Below are positions 56,290 to 64,000 of a DNA stretch of 64,000 nucleotides, one piece after another; position 1 is the stretch's first letter, and every line of letters begins with the position of its first letter. Position numbers and translations under genes: made by a program. The notes below the pieces were generated by a model. The model saw nothing but the letters and a program-made list of their open reading frames with translations, had not been told where the DNA came from and searched no databases. Source of the DNA: Chinchilla lanigera. Taxonomy: Eukaryota; Chordata; Mammalia; Rodentia; Chinchillidae. The stretch is from assembly GCF_000276665.1 (NCBI RefSeq), contig NW_004955459.1, positions 11,371,935 through 11,435,934 on the forward strand, in the 5' to 3' direction.

Positions 56290-56640
56290 AAAAAATAGTT
56301 AAAAAAACAGACACACTCCTCACATTGTAAATGTCATATCATGTTGGCACCTAATCAACACTTTGAAGCATTAGCATTGTTTTAATCATTCTCCTATTGG
56401 AGAACAAACGTTGCATGTATAATTACACTGCTGTATTGTACTGTACAAATAACCATGTAATGACATCGTTGGAATTTCTTGGTTCTTCATGGTAATGCCA
56501 AGTATAATTACCATGTAATCTACCGAGAGCAAACAAGGTTGTAATTATTCCATAATCCAACCTAATTATGGGGCAACTGGATTGTTATTTGTGTTTAGGA
56601 GGAAAATATAAATGCAAAAAGAAGAAAAAGAAATATATGA
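56290..56640. promoter_or_regulatory. Strong candidate conserved noncoding element
   Basis: Repeat-free and AT-rich. Three related ACCATG(T)AAT words occur, at 56452-56461, inverted at 56488-56496, and at 56507-56518. The last two form a perfect 9-bp dyad with a 10-base spacer. Further words are 'tgcatgtataattacactgc', 'gcattagcattgttttaatc', 'gttgtaattattccataatc' and 'cctaattatggggcaactgg'. This texture is typical of elements conserved across vertebrates. Confidence 0.55.
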
Positions 56641-57127
56641 TCCCCAACTGAGGGTGTGACAGTCAGAAGGCCTGGAGGTAATGCTGTGATCTGCTCTCCT
56701 GATCAAGTACACACTCACTGGAAGGTTAAGGTCTAGGGTCATCATCTTCCATGCTGATTCTCGATCACTGAATGAAGGACCTCAAGGGTAATTCAGAAGA
56801 AAAAAGGAGAGGAGACAGCTGGAGCAGACTCTCTGGAGGCAAGCATCTGTGCAGGACTCAGAGAGTGAAGAAAGGCCAACTGTCACAAACACATCCCTCC
56901 CACAGCCTCTCCTGTGCCTCTGACACATACATGGGATAGCATTTGCAAATCATTGAGAATGTTTCATCTTAACTAAATTAACCAAATGTGTGGTGTTTCT
57001 CCTATTATTAGTCTTATATAGGGGATGCAGACAAGGCCTAAGCCTTACACAGGAGCCAGACAAAAAAGACTAGAATCAAGAAAAAAGGTAGTAGGTGCTG
57101 GTAAAAAGTGTGTGGTGTAGGTTGGTG
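56641..57127. other. Unique sequence, nothing recognised
   Basis: No gene or repeat supported. Confidence 0.4.
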
Positions 57128-57566
57128 GGGGGATTTGTTAGTTTCCTAAGGCTTCTATAACAAAGCACAAAAAGCTGCATGACCAAGGATGAGAAATTTG
57201 TCCTCACACAGTTCTGGAAGATGGAGGTCTAAACCTGAGTGTCAGCAGAGCCATATTCCTGAAAATATTCTAGTGAAGAATACTGCCTGGTCCACTTCTA
57301 GTTTTACTGTTTTGCAGCAGCCTGTCTTTGGCTTTCCCTGGTGTGCAGCTGCAAAACTCCAGTCTCTGCCTCTGTCTTCAGGTAGCATTCCTCTGGGTCT
57401 CTGTCTCTTCTCATGGCATTCTTTACTTGACGATATCCACCATATTGGGTGAAGAACCCACCATATTCTGGGATGATCTCATTAATTAATTGCATATACA
57501 ATGATCTTATTTCTAAATAAAGTCAAATTCTAAGGTACTCAGCTTAGGATATCAACAAATATATTT
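57128..57566 (-). mobile_element. ERVL/MaLR-class LTR
   Basis: 'ttagtttcctaaggcttcta' and 'taacaaagcacaaaaagctg', 'cctcacacagttctggaaga', then 'tgatcttatttctaaataaa' and 'gtcaaattctaaggtactca'. Same layout as the element at 27.7 kb. Orientation is inferred from the reversed poly-A-site region. Confidence 0.7.
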
Positions 57567-57574
57567 GAGGGCTG

Positions 57575-57963
57575 TTATGGTTTAGATTGTGAATGTCCCC
57601 CACAATCACATGTGTTGAAGTCTTGCTCCCTAGTCTAAAGTGCTGTTGGGAGGTGGTGGATCTTTTAGGAAGTGGGGCCTAGTAGAAGGAAGTAAGGTCA
57701 CTAGCAGTCGTGTCACTGAAGGTAATATTGGAATGCTAGTGTATTCCTCTCTTTCTTTTCACTCTTATCTGCCAGGAGATGAGTAGACTTTGCTGTCACA
57801 TGCTCCCACCATGATGTAACAATGTACTGCACAGACCCAAAGCAATACAGCCCAGCAACCATGGGTTGAATCCACTGAAACTGTGAGTCAAAATAAGCCT
57901 TTCCTCTTTTTAAGTTTATTACCTTGTATATTTTGTTACAGTAACACAAGTTTGACTAACATA
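57575..57963 (+). mobile_element. ERVL-MaLR LTR, full length
   Basis: Starts 'tgttatggtttagattgtga' and 'atgtcccccacaatcacatg', then 'tgctgttgggaggtggtgga' and 'ggaagtggggcctagtagaa', ending 'actgtgagtcaaaataagcc', 'tttcctctttttaagtttat' and 'acacaagtttgactaacata'. It is the clearest MaLR LTR in the window and lies within about 10 bases of an oppositely oriented LTR. Confidence 0.85.
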
Positions 57964-58019
57964 AAGGTCATATTTTAACTCACAACAAGGGTCTTTTATT
58001 TATAGATGGATTTTGCAAA

Positions 58020-58255
58020 TATTCATTGAGTATCTACTATATATATGGGACACAATAATTGCCAACATTTTAATTGAACATTTACTATGTGTGTCACATA
58101 CACTAGCTCATTTAAGTCTTTCACAATATTATAAGCTTGGTGCTATTATTATCATCCTCATTTTACATATGAGGAGCCTGAGGCTTAGGTTGGTGGACTC
58201 AAAGTCAATCTGGGACCTACATTCAGGCAGTCAAACTCCACGTCCTGCATTCTGA
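58020..58255 (-). mobile_element. MIR-type SINE, well preserved
   Basis: 'tgaacatttactatgtgtgt', 'cactagctcatttaagtctt', 'gcttggtgctattattatca', 'tcctcattttacatatgagg' and 'agcctgaggcttaggttggt', then 'caggcagtcaaactccacgt'. Confidence 0.85.
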
Positions 58256-59061
58256 CCTCCACAGTGAGCTTTGCCAAACCCAACATGGAACAAGGATATC
58301 TACAGACAGGAGCCAGGCATTCTGAAGAAAATATTCTGATCAGGGTTAGGAGAAGGCCACCACCAGGTGTTCATCCTATACCAGGGCTCCAAAGGTTGCA
58401 CTTCACTCTCAACAAGGAGGTCTCTGAAATTATGCATCCAGAGAATTCATTAAAATTGGAAAGAGGAGAATGAGAGGACTGGGGGCAGGTGTAGCTTCCT
58501 AATAAAAGAACCTTTTAGGTCCCACCAAATATTTCCAGGACCAACCAGGGCCATTGTTGTGTTGGTCCTATGAATGGTGGCTTTTCCCCAGCACCATCTT
58601 TTTTTAAAGAGGAAAAAAATCTAACAAAACAACATGACTTGCCAAGGCTTTCTTATAGATGGCTCTCACAACTTTACTCATCCCTGCAGTTGTGTGGTGC
58701 CCAACCATGAACACCTTCTTGTGACACCAATGAAAAGAAAGTATCATTCTACTTCCTTCCCTTCCCCATTGTAGCTGCCTGTAGGCCATATGTACCCAAC
58801 CCCTCTAACCCCAGCCTCGGAAACTTACTTCCTTTCTTAAGGCATGGAAACCTTTCAAAGGTAGTTATAGTTACAGTCTTAAAGCAGATTGTAAATTCTT
58901 TATCTGGGGACTAATCTTGTCAGACTAGTTGACCTTGGTGTTGACTGCTTTGCTAACTTGACATTAGTTATTCTTCACTACTCACAAGTTAATCACTTGG
59001 AGAACAAGAGGAAAAGTGGCTTTTGTTAGACAATATTTAAAGGACTACAAACAATAATATG
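58256..59061. other. Unique sequence, nothing recognised
   Basis: No gene or repeat supported. Confidence 0.4.
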
Positions 59062-59156
59062 GGGGCTAGGGATTTAGCTCAGGGGCACAGCGCCTGCCTG
59101 GCAAGCGCAAGGTTGTGAGTTCGATACCTGGTACCAGAAAACAAACAAACAAAAAA
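59062..59156 (+). mobile_element. Young ID-type SINE with near-perfect target-site duplication
   Basis: 'ggggctagggatttagctca', 'gcgcctgcctggcaagcgca', 'aggttgtgagttcgatacct' and 'ggtaccag', then an AAACAAACAAAC-type tail. Flanks 59051-59061 and 59157-59167 are 11-base direct repeats with one mismatch. Its body closely matches the copy at 31.0 kb, so one subfamily produced both. Confidence 0.95.
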
Positions 59157-59479
59157 ACAGTAATATGCCTTTTCCCCTGCTTCTGCAATTTCTTTTTCCG
59201 GAAAAGGTCCAAAAACCTATTTGTGTGAATGATGTGAAGAACTCTTAATGGCTGATCTTGTAAGATGATACTTTTGATGAATAAAGTAGAAATGTTTACA
59301 CTTTAAGGAAGAAGGAACATGGTGTAATATATGTGTTTATCAAACATGGCAGAGACAAAGTGCAAACTGTAGCCAGTATGGGGATTTCAGAGGCTGCAGA
59401 AATGCTGGAAGAGTTGCTCTAACTGGGAATTGTCAAGTGTAGGCAGTTGGAAGGCGCCTTCACCAGTCTTCAGGTAAAA

Positions 59480-59700
59480 CTGATATCTAGCATTAACTAT
59501 TACATACTGGGTACTGCATTCATTGGAACTGTACTACAAGTTTTGATGGTAAATATAGCTCCTCATCCTTCTCATGCTCAACACAACCCACCATGGTATT
59601 AATTGCCTATGAAAGGAAACTGCTCACAGATGTTAAGCAACCTACCAAAAAGCATACAATTACTAATCAGTAGAGGATGAGGTGAAAAAGACAGGTGATT
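59480..59700 (-). mobile_element. MIR-type SINE remnant
   Basis: 'attaactattacatactggg', 'tactgcattcattggaactg' and 'gcctatgaaaggaaactgct', then 'cacagatgttaagcaaccta', follow the antisense MIR layout. Diverged. Confidence 0.5.
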
Positions 59701-60139
59701 GTTCAGCACAGGGGTTTTCACCATCTTCTGGAAGCCACATACCAATACAGCAGAGACAAATATTCTACATCTCACACCTGGAATAATTGCCCTCCTGTTT
59801 TTCTGCCAGGTGGTCTGTGTTTATTTCATCTGTCAGAGGTCAGATCAGATCACTTTTGCTCCCACAAAGTCTTCTTGGACTACAAAGGAAAAGAATAGAT
59901 TTATAGAGTTAAATTGTTAAAGCTCATCCAAATTTTATAGTTCATCATGTTCACTGGTTTCAATTTAGCTGCAAGGGGTCCTAGAAGTTCTACTAAATAT
60001 CCTTGGGAGCCACTGCAGAAGGTGTCTGTAAATGAGTGAAGGTGCAGACCTCACATGAAGCAACAGAATTTTACATGCTACTTGCTACATATTTACACTT
60101 AAAGTATTGGGCTTCTTTCATAAAGTTCCATTTGAAAAA
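59701..60139. other. Unique sequence, nothing recognised
   Basis: No gene or repeat supported. Confidence 0.4.
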
Positions 60140-60340
60140 AAAAAGGCATTTTAACAGGGATAAAGTAATACTGATGAGTATATGTTTGAAATGAGGTACT
60201 GTGGTCCCATGTTGTCTTTTGATAGACAAGAACACAAAAGTAGAGCGTGTAGGTTCCTTACTCAAAGTCACAGGGATAGAGTGCAGCAGAACTAAATCTG
60301 GAACCCAGGTCTCTGAGCAACAACCCAATATCCTTTTTTC
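60140..60340 (-). mobile_element. MIR-type SINE remnant
   Basis: 'gtaggttccttactcaaagt', 'cacagggatagagtgcagca' and 'gaactaaatctggaacccag', then 'gtctctgagcaacaacccaa', match the antisense MIR 3' part. Confidence 0.6.
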
Positions 60341-60559
60341 CCCAATATCCTTTCTAATAATCTACTTTTCTTCCTGACCTTCAAGTACAACCAATATTTT
60401 GTCACATAAATAGATATATGCAAATGTATAGGGGTATTGGATATGGAAAATGCATCAATAGGTCATGGAGTGGTATGTATTTAACCAGCTCCTGTGAACG
60501 CTACTGAAAAAACCATCAGTGATGGACATTATCATTTCTAGAGCTTTTGACACTTATTA

Positions 60560-60695
60560 TCCATGATGCTCTATCTGACTTTAAATAAGAACCTTCTATT
60601 GTAAACTTTTACATTTCTAATGTCTAGCAGAATATCTCAGTATAATAAAAACTTGATAAGTGTTCAAAGAATGAATAAATAACTCTGGCCACCAC
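60560..60695 (+). mobile_element. L2-type LINE 3' end
   Basis: 'taatgtctagcagaatatct' and 'gataagtgttcaaagaatga', then 'ataaataa', resemble 'cctagcacagtgcctggcac...tgttgaatgaatgaataa'. Diverged. Confidence 0.5.
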
Positions 60696-61014
60696 TTTTC
60701 TGCTTAAATATGTCCAAGGACAATAATCCAATTACTTGTGAAATAGCCCATGCTGTCCTTGCATAGTTCTAGGTATTACACTGAGTCAAAATTAATCAGC
60801 CAAAGTTGGATGCAGCCTACCCTTTTGGATTCAAGCTGAATTTATTTCCGCTGTAAATCATATTTTGTAAGAGCTATCTGAAAACTTTTGTATTGAACTC
60901 TCTATTATACAGACAAGAAGGAGGGAGAGAGTTGGAGAAGAGGAAGTAGGGCATATGTGTGTGTAAGTGTCTCACCAACACAGCCCTTATTATTCTTTGT
61001 CTCTTACTATAGCC

Positions 61015-61185
61015 AATAATGTAATGGCAGAGTGTTCTGGCTCTAGGTTGAGACCATCTGCATTTAAATCCCACCTGCATCACACATGTGTGGGCACACA
61101 TCTCTATTCCTATTTCCTTCCCCTGGTGAGTTCTATAATTCACCAATCCCAAGATCCTGTTTTGCTCAGAAATCCTATTAAACCC
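61015..61185 (+). mobile_element. MIR-type SINE remnant
   Basis: 'ggcagagtgttctggctcta', 'ggttgagaccatctgcattt' and 'aaatcccacctgcatcacac' match the sense MIR 5' half ('agtggttaagagcacaggctctggagtcagactgcctgggttcaaatcc'). Confidence 0.6.
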
Positions 61186-61521
61186 CTCATTCAGGAACAT
61201 TCCAAAAGACCCCAAAAGAGGTAATAGTTTTCCTATTTAGTGACAACTTCAGAAATAAGAAATGGAAACTCAGCCAGAGTTAAAGTATAAATTCCAAAAA
61301 TATGAGAACATAACTAACTAATTTATCCCAATATATGTAAGCACTTACAATAAATGGAACATGTTTTTAAAAATAGAATGTTCTAAATCTAATAAAATGC
61401 TGAATGGATGGATGATAAGTATAAACACTGAAGCAATATTAACTGCTTCCCACATGAAAAAAAATTAAAGCATTTCACCACCATTTGTCATATAAATGCT
61501 CCAGAAAGTATTCCCACATCA

Positions 61522-61524
<3 letters not shown>
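61186..61524. other. AT-rich unique sequence
   Basis: No gene or repeat supported. Confidence 0.4.

Positions 61525-61564
<40 letters not shown>
61525..61564. repeat. (TA)n microsatellite
   Basis: Twenty uninterrupted AT/TA units, able to unwind easily or form a cruciform. A length polymorphism is likely. Confidence 0.95.
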
Positions 61565-61569
<5 letters not shown>

Positions 61570-61889
61570 GTTCTTTTACATTTTTATAAGTTTTCTCAGA
61601 AAATTTTCCAACTTGTTCTATGAGAATGCTAGGTTTGATATGAAAGAAAGAGGATAGTATGAGAAATAAAAATTGTAGTTTCCATTTGCAAATATAAATA
61701 TTCTTCAAGCATAAATAAACCATATTCAAATTAAGCTTAAAAATTAAAATGTTCTCTGATTAAATTATGTTTATCCCTATAAAGCAAAGTTATTCTAGTA
61801 TTTTTTATAAACATAGAAATCATTCACTTGATAATATCATTCATTGATATTGGGGGGTAAATCCCTCCTTATCATTCTCTGAGGTATAA
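61565..61889. other. AT-rich unique sequence
   Basis: No gene or repeat supported. Confidence 0.4.
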
Positions 61890-62645
61890 AAGCATTGAAT
61901 AGTGCTACTATTATTGATAAAACTCTCAGTAAATTTAGAATAAAGTTAATTGTTGTGAAGCAGATAAAATGCAACTACAAAAACATAGACCTACAAAATT
62001 ATTATTCTTTATGGAGAAAAATTATGAACATCACCTTTAAAATCAGGAACAGTATATTCCCACTTACAAATCTATTCCTTATGTTTGAAAGACATGATAG
62101 TACATTACAAGACTTGAACAATGTTAAGATTGTAAAGAAATGTTTAAAATTGTCTTTATTTGAAGACATGATTAATTGTGTAGAAAGTTCTACTGAAAGT
62201 ATAAAACATTTGGAATGTAGTCAATTGGTTAGATATAACTACAATAAACAAAAGCAATTTACATTTTTATATACTAACAATAAACATTTGGAAAATAAAA
62301 AAGTAAATAATACTATTTACAATTATAAAACATACTTTAAAATAAAAGTAACAAAATATGCAAGATTTCCATACTAAAATTTATAAGATACTGATGAGAA
62401 ATAAAAGGAGAATGTACTATGTTCATAGACTGAAAGCCTTATTGCCATAAATGTATCTATCAGTTCTCTTAGAATTGATCTATAGTTCATATCCAAATCA
62501 CAACTCCAGCAAGCTTTTTCCTAGAAAGTGATAATAAGCATATTATAAAATTTGTGTAAAAATACAAAGGATCTAGAAATACCATGACAATTTTGAAAAA
62601 AACCCACAAACATGACAATTCTTTTTGAAATAGGTAAAACATTTG
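61890..62645 (+). pseudogene. Decayed L1 ORF2 (reverse transcriptase to thumb region)
   Basis: Nucleotide order follows LINE-1 ORF2: 'aaaatcaggaacagtatatt' and 'cccacttacaaatctattcc', 'aaattgtctttatttgaaga' and 'catgattaattgtgtagaaa', 'caatttacatttttatatac', 'agaattgatctatagttcat' and 'ctccagcaagctttttccta', 'aaatacaaaggatctagaaa'. The longest open frame in the window (61895-62377, about 160 codons) is the reverse-transcriptase part. Its catalytic FADD box is reduced to FED (about 62159-62167), so it is enzymatically dead. In life the protein copies LINE RNA into chromosomal DNA. The frame's openness is chance survival in AT-rich decay. Confidence 0.75.
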
Positions 62646-62800
62646 AACAGATATTTCCTATGGAAGATATAAAAATATCCAATGATTAAATAAAGATGAT
62701 CAACAAAGAAATGTCATCAAAGAAATGAATATTAAAACCATTAGACACAATTTCATATTCACTGAATGACTAAAAATAAAAAGTCAGGTAAAAAGAAAAA
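62646..62800 (+). pseudogene. L1 ORF2 C-terminal remnant
   Basis: 'gaacagatatttcctatgga', 'tcatcaaagaaatgaatatt' and 'aaaaccattagacacaattt' are the decayed 'catgaaaagatgttcaacatcattagtcat...aaattaaaaccacaatgagat' stretch. Follows on from the reverse-transcriptase part in the same orientation. Confidence 0.6.
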
Positions 62801-62859
62801 TTTATTTATAGAAATATAAAGCTAATTAGTAATTAATTACTGCTACAAAGGTTGATTGC

Positions 62860-63008
62860 AAAGGAGTATTTCACAACTTTTGATGATGATGAATGTATCC
62901 TCTATCTTGATCATGTTGGTTACATATGTGTACATATCTGTGAAAACTCATCAAGCTGTCCACTTAAATGGATGCATTTTATTGTGTGTAAGCCCTACAT
63001 TGCATATA
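62860..63008 (+). mobile_element. L1M 3' terminus nested within the L1
   Basis: 'atgatgatgaatgtatcctc', 'tatcttgatcatgttggtta', 'gtgaaaactcatcaagctgt' and 'ccacttaaatggatgcattt', then 'tattgtgtgtaagc', are the last part of an L1M 3' UTR. It occurs before the more 5' L1 sequence at 63040-63560, so two L1 copies are interleaved here. Confidence 0.6.
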
Positions 63009-63029
63009 GTTAATTAACATGTCTAATAA

Positions 63030-63560
63030 TGCTAAGTATTAAAGAGAATGTAGATAACTAAAACACTCATACGTTAATAACAACAACATAAACTAGCACA
63101 ACAGCTTTGACAAACTGATTTGTTTGTTTGTTTATTATAAAGTTACAAACAAAAGGACTCTCTGACTTTGCAATACCATTCTCATGTTTTATTTCACAAG
63201 AGAAAACTGATGTCCTCAAAAATGCTTCACATTAGAAGCAACCCAAATATTTGTTAACTGATAGATGCATAGATGACAAATACTGAAATAATCATTTGTA
63301 TATTGTACTACACAGTCATAAAAATGCACCAAGAGAAAATACACAGAAAGTATGATTTAACCTTCTAAGACACAACGTTGAGCAAGTAAAAGAAGTCAAA
63401 TACAAAATAGTGCATGTTGTATGATACCATCTGTGTAAAGTTTTAGAACTGGCAAAAGATTCAAAGTGGTAGAAACCAGATTAATATTTTTCCAGTGCAG
63501 GAGCAAAAGATACTAGATTCAAAAGAGTGGAGAACTTTCTGAGATGGTAGAATCATAGAA
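63030..63560 (+). mobile_element. Old L1M 3' region
   Basis: 'aacactcatacgttaataac', 'agaagcaacccaaatatttg', 'ttaactgatagatgcataga', 'gtactacacagtcataaaaa' and 'aaagtatgatttaaccttct', then 'agcaagtaaaagaagtcaaa', 'gttgtatgataccatctgtg' and 'ggtagaaaccagattaatat'. This is the same 3' segment as at 6.8 kb, with an A+T-rich insertion at about 63120-63150 (TTTGTTTGTTTG). Confidence 0.75.
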
Positions 63561-64000
63561 ATCTCTCCCTCCTTGCAGATTTCCTTAGATGATCCACATT
63601 CCTAGATTTTCCAAACTTCTGGAGTCTCCACTGCACCTTCAGATTCACATTCTCAGCTTCACACTCACAGCTTCACACACTACTCTCTCAAGGGCACACT
63701 GCCTGGTCTTCCAGACCTTCTGAAATGAAGACAGAAGACTTCTTAACCCCTACAACTTTTGCATTCTGCATGTGCCTAAAACCAGCACCACATGGATGCT
63801 GTCAAGGTCTGATGCCACCTGGGCAGTAGCCAGACTTTCCTCTCTCTTGTCTGTGGGGGTCAAGTGCTTGGATCACTGGGCACTCTGAATCCATTTCTGA
63901 GGAACAAATTTTCTATGCTGCCGCCATTTGGGAACATGGTGCTCTCTGGCTTTCTCCTCAAAGCAAGCTTTTTCAGTTTTGAGGCCCTTTCAGTTTTGAA
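63561..64000. other. Unclassified sequence, possibly a repeat
   Basis: Less AT-rich than the L1 upstream, with short local duplications ('cagcttcacactcacagctt', then 'tttcagttttgaggcccttt' repeated at the window edge). It reads like part of an LTR or other dispersed repeat, but I cannot assign a family. It is cut by the window end. Confidence 0.35.

Noticed and set aside
61895..62377. Longest open frame (about 160 codons), possible novel gene
   Set aside because: Its nucleotide sequence follows LINE-1 ORF2 in order, with the catalytic box shortened, so it is a decayed L1 and not a new gene.

Overview
The window reads as a piece of a mammalian nuclear genome, most likely from a non-murine rodent. 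It is AT-rich and CpG-poor and has no bacterial-style gene density. It carries tRNA-Ala-derived ID SINEs (two with target-site duplications), B1 and B4-like 7SL-derived SINEs, old MIR, L2 and L1 copies, ERVL/MaLR LTRs and DNA-transposon fossils. The ID elements and the B4-type composite point to rodents. The scarcity of mouse B1/B2 elements argues against mouse or rat. A squirrel-related or similar lineage is possible, but I cannot fix the species.

I find no protein-coding gene, exon set, tRNA gene or rRNA gene. Open reading frames are short, are found on both strands, and almost all stay under about 140 codons, as expected for noise. The longest (about 160 codons near 61.9-62.4 kb) lies in a decayed LINE-1. 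The window is best read as a gene desert or a very large intron.

Layout: 1-10 kb holds LTR, MIR, B1 and L1 remnants in unique sequence. 10-17 kb has a GA microsatellite, an hAT fossil, a cluster of MaLR LTRs and a first conserved-looking AT-rich block (10.54-10.84 kb). 17.4-19.5 kb is the focal point: a repeat-free block containing a short, very CpG-dense core (about 18.26-18.40 kb) followed by several hundred bases rich in homeodomain, POU, FOX, GATA and SRF-type motifs. 20-31 kb returns to LTRs and SINEs, with another candidate conserved block at 22.7-23.6 kb. 31-36 kb holds a young ID SINE, a long L2 copy, a duplicated unclassified repeat and an L1 ORF2 fragment. 38.5-42.1 kb has three candidate conserved noncoding blocks, the strongest at 41.3-42.1 kb. 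44-50 kb is rich in LTR, MIR and L2 copies. 50.8-51.1 and 56.3-56.6 kb are further candidate conserved elements. 57-64 kb holds two abutting LTRs, an ID SINE, a TA microsatellite and a rearranged L1.

No operon or pathway is present. My working inference is that the repeat-free islands are long-range enhancers of a developmental regulator outside the window. That rests on base composition and motif content read by eye. No alignment was run, so conservation itself is not demonstrated here. Repeat family names come from recognised consensus phrases, and boundaries are approximate.
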